This document shows, in pieces, positions 32,311-42,316 of a stretch of 64,000 bases of DNA. Made by a program: the position numbers and the translations under genes. Within the stretch, counting starts at the first letter, position 1. Each line of letters opens with the position of its first letter. The notes below the pieces were generated by a model. It was not told where the DNA came from. It ran no database searches and worked only from the letters and a program-made list of their open reading frames with translations. Location of the stretch: positions 806,001 to 870,000 of the forward strand of contig JARVLF010000018.1 of NCBI GenBank assembly GCA_030849465.1. The letters are read 5' to 3'. The DNA is from Moesziomyces globuligerus. Its lineage: Eukaryota > Basidiomycota > Ustilaginomycetes > Ustilaginales > Ustilaginaceae.

Positions 32311-32318
32311 TTTATAAA
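32311..32318 (+). promoter_or_regulatory. TATA-like element upstream of tRNA-Cys
   Basis: TTTATAAA lies about 29-36 bp before the mature 5' end of the tRNA gene. An upstream TATA element helps RNA polymerase III transcription in some fungi, such as fission yeast; a role here is inferred. Confidence 0.45.
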
Positions 32319-32346
32319 CGCTACCGAGGCGCTTGGTGGGATAAGA

Positions 32347-32442
32347 GTGGGAGAGGCTTAGTGGTTTGGCGTGAGATTGCAACATGGGATTAGAACCCCA
32401 TCAAAGATCTTGAGGTCGTGGGTTCGATTCCCACCTTCCACT
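32347..32442 (+). tRNA. tRNA-Cys (anticodon GCA) with a 24-nt intron
   Basis: The acceptor arms GTGGGAG and CTTCCAC pair over 7 bp with one G-T pair, and the discriminator base is T, as expected for eukaryotic tRNA-Cys. The anticodon loop is TTGCAA followed by an intron at 32383-32406, then A and the 3' stem TCTTG. The T arm is GTGGG TTCGATT CCCAC, containing a perfect box B. A terminator T run follows (32442-32445 and again from 32451). Confidence 0.92.
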
Positions 32443-32620
32443 TTTCCGGATTTTTTTTTTGCAACTCTGGCGCCATGTAGACTCGGGAGACGGGATGGCC
32501 AAAGTGGAGGCGGATTTACTCCTCCGAGTCCAACATGCCATCGCTTGATACCGTCTGCCTGTCATCACCACTGGCACGCTGCACGACCTTGACACGGGGA
32601 GCATTGGAGACTTTGTCACG

Positions 32621-33102
32621 ATGCCTATGATCGAGGTGCTTGCGAATGATCGACTTGGTCGCAAAGGTAACCACCCCCTCCACATCCTCACCTTGCTCGA
32701 ACCATTGACTGACGATACGCTTACCGATTTGGCTCTGGTGGTTCGAGCACAGTGAGGGTCAAGTGTTCGCCCGACGATACGATTGGCGATCTCAAGAAGC
32801 TCATCGCTGCTCAAACCGGTACGCCGCCTCAAAAAGTACGTCCTGCCCGCACTCATCTTCAAGAGCGCTTCCATGTGGCATTGCTGACGACGACCGCTTT
32901 GGCTACAGATCATCCTCAAAAAGTGGTATACCGTCTACAAGGACCACATCACCCTCGCAGACTACGAAATCGCAGACGTAAGCAACCCCCCTCTCCCCCC
33001 CATCCCCGCTTCCCCCTTTCTCAGTCAGCAAGTGACAATAGCAGAAAGACTAACGCTACCATCGATGTTTCGCAACAGGGCTTCTCTTTCGAAATGCACT
33101 AA
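32621..33102 (+). CDS. HUB1: Hub1/UBL5 ubiquitin-like splicing modifier
   Basis: A ubiquitin-like protein that binds the spliceosome protein Snu66 non-covalently and tunes splice-site use. Four exons join in frame: 32621-32666, 32753-32835, 32909-32977 and 33079-33102. All introns are GT-AG (86, 73 and 101 nt). The product reads [18 protein letters not shown], then [18 protein letters not shown], then [19 protein letters not shown], closely matching UBL5. It has 73 residues from the first ATG, or 71 from the Met in MIEV, which is the usual start. The C-terminus is GFSFEMH and lacks the tyrosine pair usual in this family. No Gly-Gly end is expected for Hub1. Confidence 0.94.
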
Positions 33103-33288
33103 TCCCCAACCTCGCCGCACGTCCTCTTCACCGCCTAAAAACACCTAAGCCTGAACATCCAGCCCTGACGCCAGTCGGCCCACTTGTGCATCTCGTGCCT
33201 ACTCAAGCACCGCCAATCGTGCTGCAGCCCAAGCTCGACTCGTGTCAAGTGGTCCTGAAAAATTAAAGAACAAACGCAAAAAAAAGAA

Positions 33289-33390
33289 TGCATTGACGGG
33301 GACTCGAACCCCGGTCGAGTCGAATCGGTAGTCACGCCTCATAGAAGCGATGAGTGGCAACGACTCATGATACCCCTACACTATCAATGC
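33289..33390 (-). tRNA. tRNA-Gly (anticodon GCC) with a 31-nt intron
   Basis: On the minus strand the acceptor stem GCATTGA pairs fully with TCAATGC, with discriminator A. The anticodon stem AGTCG/CGACT flanks the loop TTGCCA, and an intron occupies 33324-33354. The T arm is CGGGG TTCGAGT CCCCG. A run of T on the minus strand (complement of 33277-33285) follows the 3' end and would terminate polymerase III. Confidence 0.93.
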
Positions 33391-33597
33391 GGATTCACGT
33401 TAGCCCGCCCCGTCATTGTTCTAATATGGCGGTTCTCGGATCTTATGACAAGAAACCAGGATTGACTGCATTCGCCTCATTCGAGCCACGCCTCAAACGA
33501 CCCCAGACGCAGCAGCCACAGTATCATCGGACCTGCATCACAACGCGCAACGATGAGCCACTTGAAAACGAAAAGAGAGGCGAGTGTTTGTTGGATT

Positions 33598-36500
33598 TTA
33601 GGCGCGGAGCGACTGGCGGTACTGGATGAAGCCGTGCAGGTTTTCGAGTGCCTCTTCGGCGCTAGCGCGGAGCGAGATCTGCTTGCGGCGGTCGACCGTC
33701 CTCGCCAAGGCCCTGCACCGGAACAGCGTGAGGCGCAGACGAGCCAGCAGGTTGGGCGCACGGAAGCCGGTGGCATCGTAGGGTGCGCTTTCGTCGGCGA
33801 AGATGTCGATGAGTCCGTTGATGGCAGCCACCATACTCTCGGGCGTCGTCCCGCAACTCGTCGCACCCGCCGATTCGGGCACCGCTTCGAGCAGCGACAC
33901 GAGCCAACCACCAATGTAGGCGTTGAGCTCAGCGTGGACGCGAGCAGAGCGCGCGAGCGTCGAGAGAAGCAGAATGCACTTGACGCGCATCGCATCGCTC
34001 GTCGCCGACCCATACCCCGCCACCAACGCTCCCACCACTTCACTCGCCACAGCCCCCCCGTCCGACACGCTGAGGCCAGAATCGGTAAAGCTCACCTCGA
34101 CCGTACCCTCGACGATACGCGCAACGGACCACATGGTGCCAATACACGTCTCGACCATCATCATCCCATCCATGCCCTCCCCCTCGCCCACATCGCGTGC
34201 GGCCGAGCTACCGATCGAACCCACCACACCATCCTCCCCATCCCTCCCACCCGCGCTAGCCACCGCAGGCACGCTCGCACAGCCCTTTGCGATCTCAAAG
34301 AGGCTGCGGAAGAGGCTGCGTAGCGAGTGCGCCGGGCCGGGTTGCTGCGTCCACGCGCGCAGCGCGGCGATGCGTCGTTGCGCCTTGGGCTCCGTCGCTG
34401 GCTGCGAGGCCGGTGGCGGCGAAAACGCCGCGAGCCGCAGGAGGAGGTTGTTGAGCACCGAGAGCGCGCGCAGATGCAGCGCACGCAGCAGACCCGACGC
34501 CACCGTGCTCGTCTGCGACGAGGACAGCGAGGGGAAACTCGCCTCAAACGGCCGCGCCAGCGTGAGCAGCGCCGTCGTCAGCGCCGCCGAGTCGCCAAAT
34601 ACGCTGCAGAGCACGGGCGCATAGCCCTCGAACGGCAGGCTCCCACTCCGCCTGACCGCATCCGCAAACGTGTCCTGGCGACGCTGCGCATCCACGCGCA
34701 TCTCGTCATCCTCCTCGTCGTCGTCTTGGCCCATCATGGCCTCCATGTCATGCTGCTCGTCCTCGTCACCGCCGTGTTCGAGGTCCATCTCATCGTCGTC
34801 GGCAGCCTCGGCATCGGGATCCTCGAGCCATTCGTCGTCGTCGGCGGCAGCGTCGTCGCGCGCGCCCGCACGCGCGTCGAGCGCGACGGCCATCTCGGCG
34901 AGCACCTCGAGCGCGAGCATGAGCGTCTGCGCCTTGTCCTGCGCCTTGGCCTGCAGCCTCGCGCGGAGCACCGCCTCGTCGGCCTCGCTGGCCGCGCCGC
35001 CGTCGAGCGAGACCGCCTCGGCCACATCGCCGCGCCCGTCGAGGTCGTGCGCGAGCCGCACCATCTCGACGCCCGCCAGCAGCCGCGAGAGCGTCGGCAG
35101 GATCGTCGTCTCCTCGTACGCGCGCAGCGTCACGCCCTCCGCGGCGCGCACCTGGAGCTGCCCACCCTTGGCCGCAAGCGCCGTCGCCGCCGAAGCGGGC
35201 ACGAAGACGTTGGACGAGGTGAGCGCAGCGGCGCTCGACTTGCGCGCCTTGCCGCGCGGCGACGCGTGCGCATCGACGGCAGCGGCGATGTTGCGCAGGA
35301 CGCCCGCGCAGAGCACGCCGAGCATCGTTGTCTGCGAGAGGATGTAGCGCTTCAGCTTGTCGATGCTCGCCTGGTCCGTCTGCACGCACGCCTCGAGCAG
35401 CGCGACGGCGGTCTGGATAGCAGCGAGGCGACGCGTCGCGGCCGGCGTCTGCTCCTCGATCGACTGCGCCATGGGAGCCGCGACCGCCACGTCGACCTTT
35501 GCGCCCTTCTTCTTGGATGGCTTGGGAGCGGGTGCGGGCTGCTTGCGGGAGAGGAGGCCATTGACAAAGTCGGCCTCGCCGCCGTCGGTCAACGCACACA
35601 GCGCATTGCCCGAGGCGAGCGCGAGGTCGAGCAGCAGCGAGAGCTCGTCGTTGGCGAGGACGCCGAGCGAGTCGGACGAGTCGTGCGCGAGCGAGGACGA
35701 TGCGCGCGAGCCGTCGGCGCCGGCAGTGGAGAGGACGGCAGCGGCTCGAGAGCCGAGGGCGATGGCAGAGGAGAGCCACGAAGCGAGGCCCTCGCCGCTG
35801 AGCTCCTGGTCGGCAGCAGCAGCACCGCCAATGTCGTGATCGAGCCACCTCCAGCCGACGAGCTTGGCGAACGCCTTGTCGCCCGACTCGCACAGGCTCC
35901 AGACGAGCGTGACGAGGTTCTCGGCCATCTCGATGAGGCCCTTGCGCGTGTTGGAGTCGAGGCTGAGGAACGGCTCTCCGGCACGCGCCGCCGCCGACGT
36001 TGCGGTATCCATGGCGTGGTTGGAGCCACCGTTGGTGGCCGGATGGGACGAGGAGAGCTTGGTCTCGTCTTGGGCCGACAGGCCTTGGCCTGCGATCTGG
36101 TCGAGCGTCTTGCCGAGCGCGGCGGCGAGTTTGGCGGCGTGGCGCTTCTCCTTCTTGTTCATCTTGTCGAGCGGCTTTGCGAGGAGCGCGCGCTTTGCCT
36201 CGAGGTCCTGCTCGTGCGTGGGCGCATCGTCGACAAACGAGATGGACGGGTTGGCGTGGGCGGCGGGCGCGGCGTCGAAGCCGAGCGCGTGGCTGGCCCA
36301 GCGGAGGGCGGCGAGGATGGCGGGGATGGCGCCCTTGTTGACGAGCTCGTTGCGCACGTCGAGGCCCGCATCGACGCACAGGTTGCGGAGCGCACCGCTG
36401 GCCTCGCGGCGGACGTCGACCTCGGTGTGCGACTGGAGCGCGAGGATTAGCCTACCGACGAGGTTGTGCGAGAGGAGGAGCTTGCGGTGGTGCTTGACGT

Positions 36501-36656
36501 CGGCGGCGGACTGGGTGGGGCCGACCGAGAGGAGGAGCGAGACGGATGCGAGCGCCCACACCTTGTCGGCTAGGTTGATGGGCTCAGCGCCGGCTGCGGA
36601 AGGAGCGGACGCATCAGGCGCTGGCAGGTTGGCGAGCAGCGGGATGATGTCGTTGG

Positions 36657-36706
<50 letters not shown>

Positions 36707-36921
36707 GCGGCGGCGCTGGCGGCCTTGGGGCCCTTGGACTTGGTCTTGGGGTTGGGGCTGGTGGTGTTGGCAGCCTTTGCGGCCTGTTGAAGGGCATCGA
36801 GCGTGGGCGATGCGACCGAGGCGGGCGATGCGGCGGCGCTGCTGGCGGCCGACTTGGAGAGCGGATTGTGGCGATGCACTTTGCGCTGATGGCGCTGCGG
36901 ATCGAAGCCGGACTTGGGCAT
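33598..36921 (-). CDS. SYO1: Symportin Syo1/HEATR3-like ARM/HEAT protein
   Basis: A nuclear import adaptor that carries ribosomal proteins Rpl5 and Rpl11 together for 60S assembly. The start at 36921 gives MPKSGFDPQRHQRKVHRHNP, matching the conserved basic N-terminus of Syo1. ARM/HEAT units follow (LILALQSHTEVDVRREASGA, LRNLCVDAGLDVRNELVNKG). The acidic loop around residues 705-765 (DDDEEDDEMRVD and neighbours) matches the Syo1 acidic insertion. The C-terminal RASAEEALENLHGFIQYR matches the end of the family. At 1107 residues it is much longer than yeast Syo1 because of a long polyalanine stretch, encoded by an AGC repeat, and Ser/Ala-rich inserts. Single exon. Confidence 0.85.
36658..36705. 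repeat. (AGC)16 microsatellite inside SYO1
   Basis: Sixteen perfect AGC units. On the coding minus strand they read GCT and encode part of a polyalanine tract in the N-terminal linker of the symportin. Length variation here would keep the frame. Confidence 0.95.
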
Positions 36922-37459
36922 GGCGGCGAGCGTCTGTCGGCTGGCTTCCGAACCCGTCTCGATGGCGTGTGATGGGATGCGATCAAGGTTGGTCCGATGC
37001 GAATCCAACAAAGACGTGCCGTGCCGCTGACTGGCGTCGGATGTCCTCCGAAGGCTTCTGCTCATCACGCACCGCACGCTCAGACCCTTGGCAGAAAAAA
37101 AAAGCAAAAAAAAAGAAGCAGGTCAAGGAGCGTTCAAAATTTCGTCCAGCGACTCCAGCTAAATCTATGTGGAGCGCGCGCCTTGTTCACCGTTGTTACG
37201 CCCCTGTCATGAACACCTTGCTACCGAGCTCAGCGTCGCCATCTCACCGCTCATCTTCATCAGCAGAAGTGGAGCTTCTCACACTGTCGCCGGATCTTGT
37301 ACAGGGGCGCCGTATTCGGTGGGGTCAAAGTTCTATTGGTATTGAGCTAGATTACGACGACACTACAAGAAGATGCGGCAGTGCTACATTGACGTGGCGT
37401 CGAGGTCTGTGCAGCGTCGCACTTCGGTTGCTGTGGCGGTCGGCAGTGATAGGAGGGTT
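36922..37459. other. Intergenic region, SYO1 promoter and RpiB-like gene 3' end
   Basis: This 538-bp stretch includes A-rich runs near 37096-37120, close to the symportin start. No gene is supported. Confidence 0.45.
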
Positions 37460-37942
37460 CTACTGCTTGTCGGCGACGCCCTCGTAGTCGCAGATGGCCT
37501 GGACCTTGGCGGCGGAGGCGCTGGTGGAGTCGAACTTGTATCCGAGCCACTCCTTTGCGAGTTTGCGGGCGAGTTCGAGGCCGACGACGCGCTGGCCCAT
37601 GCAGAGGATCTGGGCGTCGTTGGAGAGGATGGCGCGTTCGACCGAGTACGAGTCGTGCGCGGTGACGGCGCGCACGCCGTTGACCTTGTTGGCGGCGATG
37701 GCGACGCCGAGGCCCGTACCGCAGATGAGCAGCGCACGGTCGACCTCACCGCTGGCGACCTTGCGAGCAGCGGTGACGGCCACGTGAGGATAGGCGGTCT
37801 TGTCTGCGTTCGAAGGCACACCCACATCGACGACCGATTCGACGCGCGGATCCGCCTTGAAATCCTTGATCAGCGCATTCTTGTAGTCGACGCCCGCCTC
37901 GTCACAGCCAAAGGCGATCTTCCACTTCTGAGGAGCAGCCAT
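37460..37942 (-). CDS. RpiB/LacAB-type sugar-phosphate isomerase
   Basis: An aldose-ketose isomerase of the RpiB fold. The 160-residue product begins [19 protein letters not shown] and carries the signature [19 protein letters not shown], with the catalytic Cys and the phosphate/anion hole. It continues [20 protein letters not shown], a block I associate with the EryI/DerI branch acting on tetrulose phosphates, although classical ribose-5-phosphate isomerase B is the other option. The start at 37942 begins the homology. The divergent neighbour is a TIM-fold isomerase, the same pairing as eryH-eryI in bacterial erythritol catabolism. Single exon. Confidence 0.88.
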   Translation of the reverse strand: MAAPQKWKIAFGCDEAGVDYKNALIKDFKADPRVESVVDVGVPSNADKTAYPHVAVTAARKVASGEVDRALLICGTGLGVAIAANKVNGVRAVTAHDSYSVERAILSNDAQILCMGQRVVGLELARKLAKEWLGYKFDSTSASAAKVQAICDYEGVADKQ

Positions 37943-39096
37943 CGTGTCTTGGATCGAGTTTGTGCGTGGGTTGAAAGGGGAGGGGGGGGGGGGAGATGTT
38001 GTCGTCTCGTTTCTGGTTGGAAGGTGGAGGGGAAGATGCGAAGATGGCTCAGCCTTGTTTTGGATCATCTGGATCGACCGGCTCATCCGAGTCTCTTGCC
38101 ACCGAAAGAGATCGGTCATTGTGCGCAGCTCAGTCGGGAGGCGAGGGCAGTTTGGCTCGCCCACCCGCTCGCCACTCGATCGGCGTTTTGCGATTTGCGA
38201 TTTTGGCAGCAACGTGTGGGCGAGTGCGCGGCTGTTGGGCTGTGGGCTGTGGGCTGCGGGGAGTGGGGAGTGGGGCGTGTGCTCAGCGTGTGGGGGGGAC
38301 GTGCAGTGCAGGCCAGGGCAGCGCCCACTGCAGCTCTGGCAAAAGTGGGAGAGGCCCACGGCCACTGGCGAGGTCGCAGTCGAATTGCGAGCATTTTCCA
38401 ACCCGCACCAGCTCCGGCGTCTTGGGGCTCACTGCATCGGCGAGGCCGCAACTGGGCACATCGGGCTCGGCGTTTTTCGAGTGGGCCATGTCAACCCCCG
38501 CGGTCGAGCTGGCGCAAACACATCCTCTGGACTTTCAAGGGCGGAGCTTCAGGTCATCCCTCAGCACACCGCAAAGCTGCGCAAAGCTGCGCAAAGCCTC
38601 GCCAAGCCGACGTCCAGGTCTCGAGGCATACATACGTCTCGCAAACCCGCCCTTGCGTTTGATATCGGCTAGTCCGGAGGTTTGAGTCCGGGGGTTGATC
38701 AGTCCCGCCTGTGATGGCTTGCGTGCTGTCAGCAGAGCCTCGCTCTGATATTATACAGTAGAGCGGTCCTATCGACTCGTTTCGAGCTGGATCGTCTCTG
38801 TCTCGGATGTGCCGCTTGGCCGCTTGCCGGCTGGATAGCATCGACCGCGGTGACGAGACATCTTTCCGGTCCGATACGTCCCTAAAATACGAATGAATTG
38901 GTGATTTTTCGTCCAAGATCGACTGAGCCTGAATCACCGAATTGGCCGCTGCCGTCCCCCGCACGAGCCTCAGACCAGACCCGAACCTCGCTCGACACTC
39001 ACTCGCCACCAAGATCCCAGTCCACCATACCACTCACAGCACACCAGAGTCGACCACTGTCGCTCGTTGTCCTTTCCACTTCTACTTTGCTGCACC
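37943..39096. promoter_or_regulatory. Divergent region between RpiB-like and TIM-like genes
   Basis: A 1.15-kb region between two divergent start codons. It contains short tandem repeats: GGGCTGTGGGCTGTGGGCTG near 38237 and GCTGCGCAAA units near 38573-38602. Open frames cross it but look like GC-rich noise. Its length allows a bidirectional promoter, but shared regulation is inferred only. Confidence 0.45.
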
Positions 39097-39924
39097 ATGT
39101 CTTGTTCAACTGCGGCTCGACGTCCGCTGGTGGGCGTGTCGTTCAAGATGTACTTTGACGTGCCGCAGACACGCGCCTATGTCGACTCGACACTCTCGCT
39201 TCTTTCCACGACGCTGCCTTTGCTCTCGCAGCCGACGGACATCTTTGTCATCCCTGACTTTGTCACGCTCAGCTCCGTGCGGGCTCAGATCGAGGCTGCT
39301 GGATCGTCGTTGTTGTTGGGGGCACAGGATGTGCATTCGGAGGATTCGGGTGCTTTCACGGGCGAGGTGTCGCCCAAAGTGCTCTCGCAGGTCGGCGTCA
39401 AACTCGTCGAGATCGGTCACGCAGAACGCCGTCGCTACTTTGGTGAAACCGACCAGGACGTAGCCAACAAGGCGGCTGCCATCGCCAACAACGCCATGAT
39501 CCCGCTCATCTGCATCGGCGAGCTCTCGCGCCCTGCGAACCTCGCCGACCTCTCGACCCAAGACGTCGACTCGGTCGTCGACGAATGCTGGAACCAGATC
39601 CGTCCTGCTCTCCAAGCCCTACCGTCCGACGCAGAGCTCGTGTTGGCGTATGAGCCCGTATGGGCCATCGGAAAGGCAGAACCCGCTTCCCCCGACTACG
39701 TCGTCAAGATCACAAACGCCCTCCGCAAACGCTACAACAAGGAATACGTCAATCCGCAAAACAACAGGTCCGACGCATCGCTGCGTATCCTCTACGGCGG
39801 TTCGGCCGGCCCTGGCCTCTTCGCAAAGATCAGCGAGGGCGTAGACGGACTCTTCCTCGGCCGCTTCGCTCACAAACCCCAAGCCTTCATCGACACCATC
39901 AAGGAGATCGCAGGCACACACTAA
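39097..39924 (+). CDS. Triosephosphate-isomerase-fold enzyme, EryH-like
   Basis: A (beta/alpha)8 isomerase of 275 residues. The TIM catalytic residues are present: Lys17 in GVSFKMYF, His108 in IGHAERRRYF and Glu186 in AYEPVWAIG. However, the flexible loop after WAIG reads KAEPAS instead of the glycolytic TGK-type loop. The entry segment is SFKMYFD rather than NFKMNG, and the phosphate-binding turn is YGGSAGPGLF. These changes fit paralogs such as EryH/TpiA2, which act on tetrulose phosphates. The start ATG at 39097 has a CACCATG context; another ATG lies in frame at 39067. It is divergent from the RpiB-like gene. Glycolytic TIM is less likely but not excluded. Confidence 0.85.
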   Translation: MSCSTAARRPLVGVSFKMYFDVPQTRAYVDSTLSLLSTTLPLLSQPTDIFVIPDFVTLSSVRAQIEAAGSSLLLGAQDVHSEDSGAFTGEVSPKVLSQVGVKLVEIGHAERRRYFGETDQDVANKAAAIANNAMIPLICIGELSRPANLADLSTQDVDSVVDECWNQIRPALQALPSDAELVLAYEPVWAIGKAEPASPDYVVKITNALRKRYNKEYVNPQNNRSDASLRILYGGSAGPGLFAKISEGVDGLFLGRFAHKPQAFIDTIKEIAGTH

Positions 39925-40184
39925 CACCAGACCCGACACTTTCACACCCAGCTAATCCACTCGCCGCCTGCTTCCCCAACCAAGCGTCCCAGCGTCCAAG
40001 CTTTCTAGCGTCCACCTCTTCCTACCCGCGTCCAACCTAGATGGGTTTCCTCACCCCATGCTGCCGTGCTGTCGTGCTGCTGTCTGTGTGCTGGGACCGT
40101 GCGCAGTTCGAGTGAGTGCATGTGGATTGCTGTGATTGAAGCTGAGATCGACGAGAGGCGCGGGGATGTGGGATCGAAGCTGAT

Positions 40185-40869
40185 CTAAGGCTCCTTGACC
40201 GAAAGCTCGCCCTCCTTGAACTGCCTTGCCCACTGCCGAGAGCGACGATTGGAAACGCCAACTGTCAGCGCAGCCCTTGCGCGTATATTTCATCAACAAT
40301 CTAGAGCGTGTGTGACTTACGTTCATGGACGGGATGGGCTTGGTAGGCGCGTTGTGTCTCCACTGTGAACACGAGCATCATGATCCAAGTCAGACGTCAC
40401 AAGTCGTTCGGAAATCTGCTGCGCAAGTGGCGGGGTGGAAAGGGATGCTTACCTCTCGGTCGGCGCTGTAGGTCCAGACGCCGTACGTGGCGAGTGCGAT
40501 TCCGACGGCGCAGACGGCCGTATTCGAGACCCAGTTGTTGGGGCTATATCGAGGCAATGTACAACTCCAGTGGGTCAGCACACGAGTCGCAGAATCGCAC
40601 GTCGTAGCAGACGCCAAACTTACCGAGTCCACCAGCCACCTGCTGGCGACCACACCTCCTTCGGGTACGGGTATCGAGGTCCAGCTCCCTACCGACACCG
40701 AACGCAGACGAAACGCAACGATGCACATGTCGTGACCAAAGCCACCCCCACAAGATGTCGAGCGACCAGCAAGAAGCACAAGAGACGCGGTGGGTTAGTC
40801 TGCTGTTTCGCCGCCCAGCACCAACGTGCGATATACCGCCAGTGAGCGGTGCAGGATGCTACGTACCAT
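40185..40869 (-). CDS. 82-residue single-pass membrane protein, five exons
   Basis: Five exons were reconstructed on the minus strand: 40869-40867 (ATG only), 40688-40624, 40543-40453, 40362-40321 and 40232-40185. All introns are GT-AG (178, 80, 90 and 88 nt) and the frame is kept at every join. The product begins MGAGPRYPYPKEVWSPAGGW. One membrane helix follows (about VCAVGIALATYGVWTY), then a basic linker (REWRHNAPTKPIPSMN) and WARQFKEGELSVKEP. The size, single helix and basic post-helix segment suggest a small mitochondrial inner-membrane protein, but I cannot name the family. No shorter open frame shows this gene, which is visible only after splicing. Confidence 0.72.
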
Positions 40870-41219
40870 ATTGTTCAGATGCGAGTCGAAGGGCGATGAG
40901 GCTGCGTCGGTCGATGGTCGGGTGTTCGAAAGCGGTGGAGAGGCAAGCGTCGAGATGATGGCCGACTCCAATTCCAGCGCGAGAAGCCGCGAATTGCGAT
41001 TGCCTCGTCGGAGCCGAGTCAGATCGGGCAAATCGGACCCCTTTCGGAAAACAAATGTAGAAGCGTCGAGCGCTAACACGTCGACGAGAAATCGGCTCGC
41101 GGCTCGACCGAGATGCGCGTTCTTCGCAACGCTCGGATCATGCCTTTGGACATCCCCATCCCTTCCCTTTGCCCTCTCTGCAACACTCACCATCGCAGCT
41201 GCGGCATCTCCTCATCACC
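40870..41219. promoter_or_regulatory. Divergent promoter region, 82-aa gene and EMC2
   Basis: This 350-bp region lies between two divergent start codons. An open frame on the minus strand crosses it but has no recognisable homology. No specific element was identified. Confidence 0.4.
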
Positions 41220-42316
41220 ATGGCTACGTCCAACTTTCAAGTATCCGGCAATCCCGACACGGATCCCAAGGCGGCGGCGCAGTGGCTCGCCGAACAGAGA
41301 CGGTAAGTTGGGCCATCCGCGCGATCCACAGCACTCGCATCGGCTGACTGCAACTTTGCGCTCGACGACGTACGAAGGCGACCGATCCGAGCGCCGCACA
41401 AGACGGTGCAGTACGGCGAGCTGATCATTGCCAAGGGAGGGCTGACGTCGCTCGCGGATGACGAGCTCTGGTCGATCCTCGAGCAGGTCGCGATGGCTGC
41501 GATCGAGCTCGCGCGCTTCGATCTCGCCGAGCTGTGCATCTCGCGTCTCTCGTCGCGCTTTGCTGCTTCGCAGCGCGTGCTCTGTCTGCAGGGCATGCTG
41601 CTCGAAGGCCGTGGCAACCCGTCGTCGGCGATCGACTTTTACGACGCCCAGCTCGCCAAACAACCCACCTCGCTCCTGCTCTCCCGACGACGCATCGCAG
41701 CGATCAAGGCGCTGGGCGAGTCGACGCCCAAACGCGTCGTGGATGCGCTCAACGTCCACCTCGATACGTTCTACAACGATCCCGAGGCGTGGCAGGAGCT
41801 CGCAGAGGTGTATGCCGAGCACGGCCTGTATGCCCAGGCGGCGTTTGCGCTCGAAGAACTCCTCCTCCAGGTACCCCAGAACACCTTCTTCCACCTCAAG
41901 TACGCAGAGACGCTCTACACAAACGCAGACCTGCCAAACGCCTACAAGGCCTACCTCCGCGTCCTCGAACTCTGCCAGAGCGACGGCGCCGCCACCGACG
42001 CATCCGCCGCTCAGGGCCCCTGGCTCCGCGCCCTATGGGGCGCAAAAATGGTAGGTCCCCCAACATCCTCCTCCGTACGCTTTTCGACTCGTCACTGACC
42101 CAACTCACGCACTCTGCCGACGGGCGTTAGGCGACGACGGCACTGATCGCCTCGCCGTCACAAGGCAGAGGTGCAGCCGACGCCGCCATCGACTCGGCCA
42201 AGCTCAACCAGATCGACCAGCTCGTCACCAGCCTCCTCCTCAACAAGGTGTATACCCCACACGCCGTCCCCAGCAAGCACCTCCGCGATATGGCTCGCTC
42301 CGTCCTTGCCGCCTAG
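41220..42316 (+). CDS. EMC2: ER membrane complex subunit 2 (EMC2)
   Basis: A cytosolic TPR subunit of the ER membrane complex, which inserts tail-anchored and polytopic proteins. Three exons: 41220-41302, 41378-42050 and 42131-42316. The introns are 75 and 80 nt (GTAAGTT...CGAAG and GTAGGTC...GTTAG). The product is 313 residues, against about 297 in human EMC2. TPR-like helices include ELARFDLAELCISRLSSRF, RVLCLQGMLLEGRGNPSSAI and LALGEST-type linkers. The hallmark YNDPEAWQELAEVYAEHGLY and FHLKYAETLYTNADLPNAYK match EMC2. The end reads KHLRDMARSVLAA. Confidence 0.9.

Noticed and set aside
34327..36450. 707-codon plus-strand frame opposite the symportin gene
   Set aside because: Arg-rich antisense mirror of the symportin coding strand, with no family-like content.
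37943..38700. Gene in the region between the two isomerases
   Set aside because: Several frames are open, but all are GC-rich and repeat-driven, without motif or splice support.
39097..39924. Glycolytic triosephosphate isomerase
   Set aside because: Catalytic residues fit, but loop 6 and the substrate-entry segments differ from glycolytic enzymes. I kept it as an EryH-like enzyme with that caveat.
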